64,000 nt of DNA from Erythrophleum ivorense (GCA_026724425.1 JAIUCV010000001.1:2304001-2368000), one strand, 5' to 3'; numbered from the stretch's first letter, positions 47,411 to 60,698 are shown. Translations and numbers: made by a program. The notes: generated from the sequence alone by a model not told the origin.

Positions 47411-50400
47411 ATCTCCATGTGATTCCTAAAGAAAAAAAAAGGTGGTTGCTTGTCATTCCATCACACATTTAAAGCTCAAGCTCTGTTCAAGAAATTCGTG
47501 ATCATTTCATCATAGTTTTATCTTTATGTTCCTTATTTACGTCATTGTTAACTTGTCTCTTACGTTTGTAAGTCTTTTATTTCCTACCAAACAGGCTGTC
47601 AGTGTTTGAGTCTGCATCCTCAAGTTTTTTCCCCCTATTATAGTATAAAATTGTCATCAAGAAATTGTGTATTTAGTAGAGTAATATGATGAGGTTGATT
47701 TGATTATATTTGCTCAAATGTATTTATTGAAAGTAATAAAAATCTATGTTGGGATACTATATGTTGGGAAAGCGTGTATATAAGCGGAATACTATTTGCT
47801 CAAATGTATTTATTGAAAGTAATAGTATTCATTTGGAATACTATATGTTGGGAAAGCGTGTATATAAGTGGAACAATAATGGATAAATTAAAATCTTTCC
47901 TTGTTTGTAAGAATCTATGGGCAGCTAATACGAAGGTGCACAAAATATTCTAAATAGTAGACATATAAAAAATGCACAAAATAATAAGAACATAAGAACA
48001 TATAATTTTTAACATGGAAACCCGCTTAATGTGAGAGATAAAAACCATGGGACCTAATTCAAAAAAATTTCACTCTCAATAAATCAATAAGTAAAGCAAT
48101 GAATATCTAACAATTACCACGAACTCAACTTAATCCTTACTCATTATTAACAAAATGAAAAATCACTACAACAACAATATACAAACCCTTAACACATATA
48201 TAGCAACTCATTAAATAGAGTAAAGAAAAATAATTTGACTACACAGATAAAACACTTATAATTCTAAGAATAAAATATTAAAATTTCATATAGATTGGAG
48301 CATAAATAACCTTTCAATCAAAATCATCAAATGAGCAAATTTTCTCTCACTCCTTATATGCTGCGCTACACTCCCATATGGAAAAAATAAAGAAGGAAAA
48401 CTTATTCTTCATCTCCCAACAAGTATTACGATTTCCACCCCATTTTATGTTCCTAGGGTCACGTGCCTCGTTAAGTGGCAATAAGCCAACATCACGCTAC
48501 TCTTCCTTCTTTTGTTAAATTAAATTATTCTTGCTGCCCATGAAGAGGACCCACATGACACAGCACTAGTTGGAAATTTTTTAAAATTGAGTTTTGTAAT
48601 CTCTTAGATAACAATTGTAATTCAATTACTGATTTAATTCATATTAAGCTGGATAGTTGACAATGTTATACAATTATGTAAAATCTGGTCCTATGCCCTT
48701 TTTAAAGCATAATCGTGAAAGTAAATTTTTTGTTTCCCCTTTTGTTTAACTGTCTACCTAGATATAGGAAATATATAGTTACTAACTCGCGAATATATAT
48801 ATATATATATATATATGAGCCAACTTACGCAAATATACTTGAGTTTACAGTCTTAAATGCATAGTTAAATATAGGGTTTTCTTGAGGAATTTCATCAGTA
48901 AAGCACTCTTCTATTGATTTCAGTACTTTGTCCTTTATATTCCGCTTATCTATCTATTCCATAAAAATGAAACTTTACGAAAGTGAGTGGCCATCGACTG
49001 GGAAACCCCGGATAATTAGTGCCACATTTTGCTTCAAGTAATGGTTAAAATGAAATGAAGTCTTAGGCCAAGTAGATAAAATGTAATTTCTTTTAGCTAA
49101 TTATTAAACTTATAAAATTAGTTTCTTATCTATTGACCACACATTTTTGATTGCTTCAAGGGATTGGTACGTCTCCATGCTTTTGTCCCAAATTCATTTG
49201 GTTCTCTTTTCCCTCTCTCTTTGTTTGGTTAAGTGTGAGCCAGAGTGGAAAAAAATATCATATTAAATACAATATGATAAGAAGAGAGATATATTAGTGA
49301 AAAGGATCAATGTTTTTAAATTTTGGGTCAAGAAGTAAATAGAAACCTCCACTTATGCCTTCTTAGAGTAGAGGATTCAATGATTAGACATAATTACGTA
49401 AAGAATGAGAGGCCCACACTAAGATCAGAGGACTCAATGGTTATTACCTTAGTCCCTATAGTACTATGCTATGTGGGTGTGTGTAGTGGTGGATTTAGCT
49501 AAATAGCATTTTGTTTAGGTGTGCTTTTAATTGTGTCTTAACTTATTTATCTATTGTGCACTGTTCATTTGTCCCTATAAAAGACTTTAGTTGTTGTTCA
49601 CTAAATTTCTCTTCATGTTCTCTAACTTTAGTAGCTGGGCTTTGCTTGTTTGGTGATGCTTCTGATTTAGATAGCCTTTGATTACTTTGCTTCACTTTTT
49701 CTCTAGCAAATAGCCTTTTTCCTTTATGTTTCCTTCTCTTTTCTTTAATTCCTTACCACCCTCTTCTAATAATGGAAATTTCAACAGTTTAAAAATGTTT
49801 GTTACTTACTTGAACCTTCATTTTTCAGTTGCTTCCTTTTCCTCGTTGTGAGCTTACTTGGATGCATATTGTGGGTTATCAGATTTAGATGTTGCCAATA
49901 GTTAGGAAATAAATAATCTTGGTAAATGGTTGCCCTTTTCCTTTCTAGCTTATCATAATTGGGTCCAAAAGGAATTGTAGTTGAATCTTTAATTAAATTT
50001 AGTTGTATGCTACATAAATTGAGATAGCCTAAATTTTGAGTAAATTGGCTTTTATTAATTAAAGGATGCTCCCCTAGGGATGGCAAGGCTAGACAGTGAG
50101 GTAAAGAAAGTCTATGAATTCCATCTGTAGTAGGTCGAGTTAGCATTTTTAGTAAGCTAAAAATCTACCCACTGCTCCTGTTGCTTGCCAAACGAGCGGA
50201 TGGATGTCGTATATAAATACTAAATGCCTTTCAAGATACAAGTTATCCTACAGATGTTGTATTCATGTGTTTTCTTTGTCACTAAGCTTGTTGATGTGTA
50301 AATTGGAATATTGGTAATGAAGGGAAATTTAAATTAAGTTTAGGAAAAAAAAGCCTATTAAATTAATTAATGAAGAGATAGGGTTGATAAAATGATTATA

Positions 50401-52390
50401 TTTTGTTAATGGAAAGACAAAAATTTATTTGCTTTAAATACAAAATTTTGATTAGAATAGGGCTTGTTTAAGAATAAAAGTGGGCTCATTGAATAGGTAA
50501 TTTCCTTGGCTAGTAGTATGACTAATGCAGAGGTATAACTACACTTGGTAAATGATAAAGTGGAAGATTACAAATTTTCTTTCAAGGAGTAAATTGGTTA
50601 AAAGGGGGTTGGAAATTACTAATTGAGATAATTTGGTTCCTTGCCATGTTGGCTTTGCTACTTGAGCACAAATAAAATTTTTAATTGATCATCTTGTTGT
50701 TAAGACTTGCAAGGTGTTGATAACCTAAGACCTTGCTAAATGTGAGGTGAAATGGTTTATTTGAAACCTTAATTTGGTTATTTATATGAATTAGAAATTG
50801 TGTAATCACAAGGGTTAGGTCACTTAGTAAGTAGCTTGGTAGTAGAATACTTAATTCTTATTATGTGTTAACTAGAAGGATAAGGCTTGCTCCTTACAGA
50901 TTTACAAAGCAAATAATGATATGTTAACTTCTAATAGTTTATGCTATTTTGCACATTTTTGCTAAGAAATAGGTGTTTAGTACTTTAATTTTATAGTAAA
51001 TATGGTAACTATAGGAAAAAATATGCATAGATGAAATATATAGCTCCATCATAAGCTCTTATATCATAAGTGGTAAAATTTGGCTTAATTGTGGATAAAT
51101 TGTGATTTACTCAAATTCTACTCTTTTTATAAGGTGTAAATATAAGAAAAATTAAGCTGGAGTCATCTTGTAGTAGGATTACTGGAAATTTAGAGTCCAA
51201 AGGCCTTAAAATAAGAGTTTTAGTGATTAAGGATTTGTACAATGACAAAAATGAGTTAAGTTATGGTGCAACTAAGTGAAGAGTTGCTCCAGAAAGCATT
51301 TGCAACACAACATAAAATTTCAAGTTGTAGCACAAAACAAATTTTAGTATTTTTTTGCCTTGCCAGTATGTAATTATGCCATGACTCAAAATTTCAAGTT
51401 GCGGTGCAATTTGTAGTTATCAAAATGGTGCAAGTTTAGTTGCTAATTTTGGCTAGGTTTTGATAAATATGCCTTTTCTATTTACTTTAATAATCATTCT
51501 GGGTGTGTGAAAGGTTAAGAAGGAGTGCTTGGAGGCATTTTAAAGCAAAAAAGTACTAGGCATTGAAAATTGAAGAGAAGACAAGAATTCATTAATAGTT
51601 TCTTTTTTTTCATTTTCTTCTTTTCTTTGCATTTGTTCAAATGTTTCTAGTTCTTATTTCAAATTTATTGTTGAATTTTATGACTATGTATAGTTAAACT
51701 TTTTAATATAAGATTATTATAAACCTTTTGTATGAATTAGTGGTTGTTTCTCACTCTTGTTTTATGGTTATTTATACACATTAATATTACATAACCAAAT
51801 TAGGGATTATGTTATTAAACTAAGCTTGGTTGAATTCATAAGGCATCAGGGAATTAATTAGGCAAACCTATATCAAATTTCGAGAGATACTTATAAGCAT
51901 AATTGACCCTTAGGCTAAAATGTATCAATATTAAAAGTAAAGCTTAAGAGTGTTAAATTTAATTGCTTTAAAATACATGGGAAATTAATAATACTAGATG
52001 CCTCCATTTGCCTAGTAATCCAAACATTAGTTTTTATCTTAAATTTTGCATGGTAGATAATTTTTATTTGCTTTGCATTGTGCATTCACTTGAAATTGAT
52101 TTACATAATTAAGGTTGGGGTATAAATGTTGATATTTGATCAGTTTTGACAACAAATTCTCAAAGAAACATTCTTTTCTCATCTCTTTATTACTATTGCA
52201 ATACATATACTTATGTTATACTTTTCAAAGAGCAATAAGTTTTTAGCACCAACTAAAATTTTGGCTTGTCAATATTAATACTAGCATTCCAACTTTGAAT
52301 GTAACCTTTATGTATCGTTCCATTTGTGTCACTTTCATTTTTTTATTTTATTTTATTTCACAGTGGTTACCCTCCTTTATGTAAGACCTT
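47411..52390. other. long region without recognisable gene
   Basis: AT-rich decayed DNA. It holds an 86-bp direct repeat (47709-47878), an AT microsatellite near 48795-48815, and at about 51270-51420 repeated CAAGTTG(C/T)(A/G)G phrases of the kind seen in gypsy LTRs. The minus-strand frame 49802-50146 matches nothing I know. Part of 50-52.3 kb may be the LTR and leader of the Athila-like element. Confidence 0.4.
47709..47878. repeat. 86-bp tandem duplication
   Basis: Two units (47709-47794 and 47795-47878) share TTTGCTCAAATGTATTTATT, ATACTATATGTTGGGAAAGC and GTGTATATAAG with a few differences. Confidence 0.85.
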
Positions 52391-52394
52391 TTAT

Positions 52395-53543
52395 GCAAGA
52401 AGTTGAACGTTTAGAAGTTGCATTATTTTAAGAAGGATCTAATAAAGCTTCCAATCAAACTCTAAAAGAAGAATTTGAGCTTATGAATTAAATAGAAATA
52501 TAGTGCAAGAGGATGCAAATTAAGTCAAAATAGTTAATGATTTCACCACATTGAATATGTAAGGATACCACTTAAGCATAAGAAGATTGGAAATTCAAGC
52601 AAATAATTTTGAAATAAAATAAGTGGTATTACAAATGCTTAGGGTAGTTTGAAAGCTCATCTATATAAGACCCTAACACTAACCTCTCAAAATTTTGGAG
52701 GTTTGTTATTCTTTTAAGCAAAATGGTGTATTTGATGATGCAATTCGGTTTAGGCTTTTCCTACTTTCACTTCAGGATAAAGCCAAAGTATGACTTAACT
52801 CATTGTTGAATGGTTCAATTACCACTTAGGAAGATTTAGTTATAAGATTTAGAGCCAGTTTTTTCCACCAACCAAATAAGTGGATTTGAGAAATGATATT
52901 ATTTCCTTTATGCAACAAGATGATGAACCATTGTATGAAATTTAAGAAGGTTCAAGGAATTGTTAAATAAATGTCCTAACCATGAATTTCCTAGATGGGT
53001 ATAAGTGCACACTTTGTAAGATAGATTGTTGCCAAAAATGAAGGCCATCATTGACATAGCATTTAGCAATAACATTGCAAACAATCTAAATGTTGAAACT
53101 ACTTATAATTTATTAGAAAATATGGCAGCTAACTCCCTTCAATAATTTACCTTTAGACTTCCACAAAGAAAGTTGCAAGGGTCTATGAAATTGATGTATT
53201 GACCTCAATCTCAGCTTAAATGGTTGTGATGAACAAGAGATTTGATAATATCGAAATGTGTCTCAATATAAATATGGGTGTAAATGCTTTACAAACTCCA
53301 ATCATGTGTTACGAACATTAGGAAAATGGACATTTCAATTATCAATGTTTTTCATTAGTGAAAGCAGTTAATTATATGGGTAATTAAAGAAAAAATTAGA
53401 CCATACTCAAAAACTTACAACCCAGGCTGGAGGAACCATCTTGATTTTTTATAGAACCAAGGTTAAAATCAAACTCAGGCATTTTATCCAAAATGAGACC
53501 ATCTAACCCTCATGGATTTTAGTCTCAAGGTAGACCACCAATG
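52395..53543 (+). pseudogene. Athila-like Ty3/gypsy gag, part 1
   Basis: Frame-broken gag of the Athila lineage: RPFMQEVERLE, NGVFDDAIRFRLF, DKAK, LRNDIISFMQQDDEPLYE, FKELL and NLLENMAANS, in family order. Past 53160 it shows a VYEIDVLT word, a decayed zinc-knuckle remnant and VNYMGN. It stops at the insertion after CAATG (53539-53543) and continues at 56918. Confidence 0.75.
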
Positions 53544-54018
53544 TGTAAAGTCCCACATCGGATAGGAAGGTCTTGGGCTAAGGCCTTATAAGTGGAGGCG
53601 AAGCTTCCCCCACCAGACGCGCGTTTTCCTTGAGCGAAGGCTGGGTAACCAAGCCCTCGAAGCTCGGAAGGCGACAAAACCCTTGGGAAGGCCGGGTCAA
53701 AGACCCACGAACCAGGGGACAATACGTCTGGTGGCTCTGTAAGTGTGTTGGTATCAGAGCCGGCCTAGCCGTATGTGCAACCCGAAGATGGGTTGGCCTC
53801 AAGGGGGTGGATTGTAAAGTCCCACATCGGATAGGAAGGTCCTGGGCTAAGGCCTTATAAGTGGGGGCGAAGCTTCCCCCACCAGACGCACGTTTTCCTT
53901 GAGTGAAGGCTGGGTAACTAAGCCCTCGAAGCTCGGAAGGCGATAAAACCCTTGGGAAGGCCGGGTCAAAGACCCACGAACCAGGGGACAATACATCTGG
54001 TGGCTCTGTAAGTGTGTA
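53544..54018 (+). mobile_element. TRIM element (miniature LTR retrotransposon)
   Basis: Two direct repeats of 205 bp (53544-53748; 53813-54017) starting TGTAAAGTCCCACATCGG, the start shared by several plant TRIM families, and differing at about seven positions. The internal part is only 64 bp and holds just an iMet primer site and a purine tract. No coding capacity. Ends GTGTGT instead of CA, and no clear target duplication of its own. Confidence 0.8.
53749..53761 (+). other. TRIM primer binding site
   Basis: TGGTATCAGAGCC directly after the first repeat; complementary to initiator Met tRNA. A purine-rich CAAGGGGGTGG at about 53800-53810 lies just before the second repeat. Confidence 0.8.
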
Positions 54019-56917
54019 TGTAACAACCAGGAAAAAGAGAGAAGAGAGTAAGAAAGAAAAAAGGAAAAGAAAATAAAAGTTGAAAATTTTCGAAGGGCTG
54101 AAAATTTTTTAAGTCTGCTAGCTACAGCTCGGCTATAGCGAATGTACCTGTTCGCTATAGCGAGAAATGGTCTAGCTATAACGAGAGTGCCTTCTCGCTA
54201 TAGCGAAAATGCTTCTAGCTATAGCGAGTGCGGGCATCCCATACAAAATCTAGGGAGCTGCTCGCCGTAGCGAACACCATAGCGAAGGCAGAGGTCTGGG
54301 ACAGACACGAGCTCGCCGTAGCGAGGGTTATGTCTTGCTATAGCGAGGGAAGTCCAAAAAAGCAAGAAAAAAGAGAATTTGACTTTTTAGAAACCTCCCA
54401 ATCTCTCCTTTCTTCTTCTAACCGACTCAAGCTCACTCTAAGACAGAGAAAAGGGCGAAGGAGAGAGAGAGAAGCCTAGAGAAGCAAGGAAGAGTAAGAG
54501 AAAGGTAAGATTTACATAGTTTCTCTCCTTAGAATATGGTTCTTCTCTCCTTACCATCTCTTCCTATGGTTTTGGTTATGGAAGTAGTTAGGTCTTGAGC
54601 TTGGTTCAGAAGAGGGAGAGTGGAAAACCACTCTTGAGGGAGGTTAGAAGTCATGTAGTCTCTTTTTCTTGATTTCCTTTCTTGAGAGCTTGAGAGAGGA
54701 AGAATAGTTGGTAAATTTCTAGTGAGAGAAAGAACCCTAGCTTGATATGCTTAGTAGGGTTGCTAGAAAGAGATCCCTAGCTTTATGAATCAAGTGTTAA
54801 GAAAATAATTCCATACTTCTTGTGTGGTTAGGCTCAAGAGAAGCTCTCCCATCTAGAGGTGATTGTGAAACCCACAAGGGAGAAGACAAATTGAAGAGGA
54901 AAGTTGTGAATAACTAATAAGGTAGCTCTCTCCACCTTTTCTCATGCATAATTGTGTGCTTACATCGTCTTACTTGTGTGTATGTATGTTTTGAGCCATG
55001 AGAAGTATGTTAGCATGATGATACCTTATGAATTTAAAGGATGTTTTGGGTGATTGTTTTGGTTTGCTTGAGTATGGAAAAGCCAATAACCCTCTAGCCA
55101 TGGTGAGGATGAGTCAAAATCCCTCAAGTTGGTTGAGACAAAGTAAAGAGTCTCTCAAAGGTAAGGTTGACTCCCAAAGAGTAAGGGTTGAGTCTAAGAA
55201 CCTCTTAAGAATGGGTGAGGCAAGTCCAAAATCCACAAGTGAATGGGTGAGGCTAATCCATGTACTTGGTAAGCTTTTATATGTTATGTATGGCCTACTC
55301 ACATGTTGAGAATGTTTTTTCTTTTATGCATGGCCAATTCAAATGTTGCAAATGTTTTCTTTATGACTTTATATGCTAACATGCCATGCATACATTGTGA
55401 GACTTATTTGCATACTTTGTATGTATGATTGAATGAGAGATGCACTATTGAGATTCTTTGAATCTCACTCCCCCTCTCTACCATCCAAACATGCTAGGTG
55501 GACCAAGTGAGGTAAGAGATGGGAGCCACTAAGCTTGAAGCTAGGGGATTTCGGTGAAAAAAGTGTAAAGAGCCTTTTTGTTACTATCTTGTAATTAAGT
55601 CAAGAAATGTAAATTAATGATGTACATGATGTAGCACCTATGAATGTTTGTAAACCAATGTATTTATCATGTATGTATGAGAATGACACCCATTTTAAAT
55701 GAAGAAGCAAGTTTTGTTATGAAAATTATGATTTTAGCATTGGCCACATGAGTGTATAAGTGGGTGTGGGATAGTGAGTTTCTCTAATCTGGGTTGTTAG
55801 ACACTTGAGCCATGATTGATAGCTCATATGGATGCTTTCTCATGTGCTCATAGAGCCTTAGAGGTAGGAGAACCCAAATTGGACCTCATTAGCCCCTTTT
55901 AAAACAAGGAAGTGACCCTTTTGCACATGATATCAAAAGTTAACCAAATGACCTCTTCTTGCTTTGAAATTTGACATGTGAATAGATCTTGTTTATAGAT
56001 TTTTGGAAAGCTAAATATCAAGTCATTTGGAGGTCTATATAGTTTTCTATAATTTTTCAAAGTTGGCATCAAAAATTCGGATTTTCAGAAAATATTGTTC
56101 ATTTGGTCAGTTTGGAATTGTGTCATCCGAGGGGAAAACGTAGTCCAATGGCTACGAAATTTTATAAGCAAAAACTAGATAGTCACAATGACTTATAGGA
56201 ACTGGAAGCACCTCATTTGGAGGTCTAGAGAGGAATATATGCAATTTTGAAGTTCCTGCCCAGCATCAGTCACCCAGCCAGACCCGAGGTATTATTTCAT
56301 CGGTTTTCGGGAGTTTGGCTTGATGAACTGATCGGGAGATATTTTTTCTCTCTATTTAACATCCACATATTTCCATAGTGATATCATTTGCAAGCATTGT
56401 ATTTTTGTGGAATTAGTTAGACATTTTTTAAGTTCATATCAGTAAATTGTGACAGTAACAGAACCCCTCTGACTAGTAGATGATTTTGGATGTCAAACAC
56501 TTTATGCATGATATTTTAAGACTTCTACATATTTTTAGCATGATCAAGATTTCTAGAATGATCAAGATCATGTGTTTTCAATTTTTATGTATTTAGTTCT
56601 GAATTTCCAAACTCAGCCCAGAAATGAGGCCAAGTTTGCCGAAAATGAATCTACATGTCTCATGTCCCTTTTTGGTTTCTATGGGTTCAAATCATGTTTT
56701 TGAGGTTGAAATGAGTTGTAATGATGCAATGTGATATGAGAATGCATAGAATGAGCTCACTCGATCCATGTGACACCAAAGTGAATTTTTAAGCATGCAT
56801 GTTGCCATGGATGATTAAATATATGAACCCAATGAGGAAGATCTCTTCTTCTTCTTCCTATACTTCATATGAGTATGTAAGGCATAAGGGGTATGAGCTA
56901 GAGATGAAGGTGTTACA
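54019..56917 (+). repeat. solo LTR of a Ty3/gypsy element
   Basis: 2899 bp with ends TGTAACA and TGTTACA. The right flank is CAATG (56918-56922); the matching left CAATG is at 53539-53543, on the far side of the TRIM. The Athila-like gag reads through from one flank to the other, which proves an insertion. No primer site or coding sequence follows, so it is a solo LTR. GC-richer near its start (palindrome array at 54132-54345). Confidence 0.78.
54132..54345. repeat. array of GCTATAGCG-like palindromes
   Basis: Nine near-copies of the palindromic word GCTATAGCG/GCCGTAGCG start at 54132, 54154, 54175, 54197, 54218, 54264, 54276, 54315 and 54337. The first five are spaced 21-22 bp apart, as are the last two. 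Confidence 0.85.
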
Positions 56918-57370
56918 CAATGCAGGAAAAGAAGCCAAGCATGGAGGAAATGTTCACACAATATATGACTAGGCAAGATGTGATTATGGCTAAGCAAAAT
57001 GTTATTCTAGCTTAACACGAAGCAGCAATGACTAAGTATAAGTTGGCTATTAGAAGCATGGAGAAACAAATAGGCCAATTGGCTTTATTTATAAATTTGA
57101 GATAGTATAGGGATCTTTTAAGCAATACATTCTAAACTTAAGAAGAGAAGGCAAGGATCAATGTAAGGCCGTTATATTAAAGTGGTAAGGAATTGTTTAA
57201 AGTGTCATCTTCAATGTAAGAAAAGAAGTCTAGATAAGATGAAGGTGTGATGGAAGATAAGAATAATAAGAAGAAACCTATTGAGAAAAAGAATAAATAT
57301 GTTGAGTTAGAACAAATGCCAAGTTATACCAAATTGAAGAAGGACATGTTGTCAAAACTAGTTTTACAGA
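56918..57370 (+). pseudogene. Athila-like gag, part 2
   Basis: Continues the gag interrupted at 53543: SMEEMFTQYMTRQDVIMAKQ, IRSMEKQIGQLA, SGKELFK and LEQMPSYTKLKKDM, typical of the Athila gag C-terminal part, with several stops. Beyond 57370 the match is lost. Confidence 0.72.
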
Positions 57371-58250
57371 CTCTCGTCTTGTACATTTACGCTTAACATT
57401 ACAATGAAACACTGATTAAAGAAACTTAATAGTAGAAGATACTTGAATTTTTTTTTTCTTTTAAACATTCTTTGAATACTATCTAAACTTTAAATTTAAG
57501 TCTCACTCTCTCAATATAAGTCTAGATGGTATTCTAGATTGAAGTTAATGCCAAAGGTGAATTTCAATAGTCTAGATCTATTTCTAGGTTTCTAAACCCT
57601 TTCCTGATCATTGCGTAATCACATGATGCATTGCAAATTCATACAAGTACTTGATTCATATGGTTAGGCATTCTAATTTACTAAACAAATTTAGCAGCAT
57701 ACTAACTAGAAACCTTATGCTACCCAAGCACTATAGCCTTCACTTTTAATAAACCAATTACCTGTATATAACTTAAGTGCTATATATTCATTTTCAAAGG
57801 TCTTAGGGCTCAATTATCAGCTAGCCCCCTTTGGACCCAAACTACTTAAATAGTTAAGAATATTAAATACTTATAAACACATCAAATAACCTTTACATTA
57901 CTGAAAATAACAATACACTTTATAATCCATTTCTATACAATCACATCTAGGCTCATAATGTATACCTCATCATTGCTAAATACATATTGGTCTCAAAGTA
58001 CAGTCTAGCAAAATTTATAAAAAAGATACATTATCAATTATATATACCTTCGTGGAACTATACTTAGTCTAGCTTAACTAAAATTTCTTAAATGTTGCTG
58101 TTTTATCATAAAGTAGGGATGCCTTCTAAAATTTGTTCGATTAATAGACTTGCTATTATAGATAAAGCTTCCAAGAGTGTGTCGGCACCAAGCTACCTTG
58201 TCAACTCGAGGTCATAGTTAGGGCTGGGGTAAGATCCGTGGAACTATTAA
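57371..58250. other. unassigned region between two gypsy remnants
   Basis: No domain, LTR end or primer site could be recognised. Confidence 0.45.
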
Positions 58251-59551
58251 ACCCCCTAGACATGCCCTACTAGAGATAGAATAAAGTTTCCTTACCTTGA
58301 GAAGGAAGTTGTACCACTAGTTGAGCAAAGACTAGTGGAGCCTCAGATTATGAGAGAGGAAAGAGAGGTCCTAGTAACAATTTCTCAATTTCTGAAATTG
58401 AAACCTCTTATTTATTTTGGAATAAAATAGTCAGGAAGATACCCCATCAATTTATTGATAGTATTTAGAAGATTTACAAAGCTTTGAGTTGTTTAAGTGC
58501 TAAATCAGTAGAGTTTGCTGGATTTTAGTTACAAGATGCAGTATATTTATGGTTCCAAACCTTGTTGGGGGAGTGACTAGCTGGATCATCCCCAATATTG
58601 TGAGAAGAATTTAAAGGATTTTTTATGGATCACTTCTTACCACAAAGTGTTCATGATGCTAGGGCCAAAGAGTTTGAGGGTTTAAGACAAACACCAGGCA
58701 TAAGTGTCTTTGATTATGATATCCATTTCACCCAATTATCTTAATATGCCTTACATTTAGCCCTTATTAGAAAGGACAGGATCAAGAGGTTTGTTAATAG
58801 TTTACTCTAATCATCGTATAGAGTGGTAGCCATATAAATAAATTTGTTCCCTTCTTATTTGGCTATTATAAATTGTGCACAAATGATAAAAATGAGAAGT
58901 AAAGAGGATGATACCTCATAGAGGAAGAGGAAGCATGGTAGTAAGGGAAAATTTAGGGGTTGTTCTTTTGTGGATAGATTTTCTCGTGGTGCCAAACCTC
59001 AAGGTCATCAAAGACCTAGTTAGATTCTCACAGGATCTCTGACTCTATCTTTTATTAGCATTGTCAGGTATGGAGCACCCTGGGAGTGTTAGGGCTACAC
59101 CTTCCTCAATTCCCACTTAATCTTGTCAGGATAAGAGATCTTATTTTGTTTGTGAAAAGATGCAATTCGGGCCATGCCATATAGAAACAAGAGTATATAT
59201 TTACTGCACACACGTTAGGCATCTAGTGAGAGATTGCCCTTAACATTATCCTAAGTTTAGCCAGGGATCAATTCGATATGCTAAGCAATCTTCAACAGGG
59301 GCTTAGTCTATTAGTTATAGTTACAGTTTAGAGTGATAGAGGTAGTAGCAATGAGGCAGGGATCAGGCAACTATAAGTTAAGGTTAAGCTCAAGTTTTGC
59401 CTTGAATAGACAAGATGTATAGGTATCCAATGCCGTAGTGACAGGTACACTCACAGTGTATTCACATGATGTATATGTATTATTCAATCTTGACTCTACA
59501 CATTCCTATATATCCCCAAATTTTGTGAGGAAAATTAACTGAGACCTTACA

Positions 59552-59848
59552 ATGTTAAACCATTTACTACTAATTGGAACCCCAGTGAGAGAATCTATAC
59601 TAGTTAATCAGGTATATAAAGCCTATGTAATTACTGTGATGAATCAAGATACATTAGCTAATTTAATGATACTTACAATGATAGATTTTGATGTGATACT
59701 TGGAATGGATTGGCTAGCTTTTTGCTATGCAATTTTGGATTATCACTTTAAGTTAATGAAATGTAACTTTTTAAGTGAATCTTTTCTCATCATCCAGGGT
59801 GATCAAAGTGAAGCACTAAATAACCTAATATCTGCTACAGAAGTTTAA
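59552..59848 (+). pseudogene. gypsy protease fragment with open frame
   Basis: 98-codon open stretch: LLLIGTPVRESILVNQVYKA, MIDFDVILGMDWLAF and NNLISATEV, the flap and C-terminal part of a gypsy aspartic protease. The D-S-T-H-S active-site region lies upstream (about 59490) in the same frame but past a TGA at about 59542. No start codon of its own. Confidence 0.75.
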
Positions 59849-60189
59849 AAGTTCTTAAGAAAGGGTGGCTAGGGATATTTGGCTATAGTTAAAGATATGG
59901 AGATGTAAATTCTAACATTAAAACATATTCCAATGGTGAGATAATTTTTTGATGTTTTTTCTTAGGAATTGCTTGGGTTACCCCCCAAGAGGGAAATTGA
60001 ATTTTATATTGATCTACTACCTAGTATTCAACCTACATCTATTCCTCTTTATAGAATGGCACCTACAGAGCTCAAAGAGTTAAAAAATCAATTGTAGGAC
60101 TTGTTAGACAAGGATTTTATTCACTTTAGCACATCCTTTTAGGGTGCTCCTATACTTTTTGTTAAGAAGAAGGATGATTCTCTTCATCT

Positions 60190-60698
60190 ATGTATGGACT
60201 ATAGGTAATTGAACAAAGTGACAGAGAGAAATAAATACCTTTATAAATGACCTATTTGATCAATTATAGGAGGCCTAGTGTTTCTCAAAAATTGACTTGC
60301 AATTGGATTATCATTAGTTGAGAATAAGAGTGAAGATATTCCTAAAACTGCATTTAAGATCAGATATGGTTATTATGAATTTTTGATGATGTCATTTGGA
60401 TTAACCAATGAACCAATTAAATTTATGAATTTGGTAAACTATGTGTGGACTATAAGCAATTGAACAAAGTGACAATGAGAAATAAATATGTTTTACCTCA
60501 TATAGATGACCTATTTGATCGGTTATAAGGGGCTCATTGTTTCTCAAAAACTGACTTGTGATCGAATTATCATTAGTTGAGAATAAGAGTGAAGATATTC
60601 CTAAAACCACTTTTAAGACCTAATATAGTCATTATGAATTTTTAGTGATATTGTTGGGATTAACCAATGCAACAACTACATTTATGAATATGATAAAG
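60190..60698 (+). repeat. 250-bp tandem duplication inside the gypsy RT
   Basis: Two units (60190-60439; 60440-60698) both carry TGGACTATA, ATTGAACAAAGTGACA, GATGACCTATTTGATC, TCTCAAAAA(T/C)TGACTTG and TTATGAATTTTT. The RT palm start is therefore present twice in a row. Confidence 0.88.

Noticed and set aside
49802..50146. Minus-strand 114-codon frame
   Set aside because: No recognisable domain, no partner frame nearby, inside decayed repeat DNA; could not be supported as a gene.
53525..53991. Minus-strand frames of 65 and 137 codons and a plus-strand frame at 53630-53860
   Set aside because: They follow the GC-richer TRIM repeats and are repeated because the LTR is repeated; no domain.
54228..54479. 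83-codon frame
   Set aside because: Lies in the solo LTR over the palindrome array and a purine-rich stretch; composition explains it.
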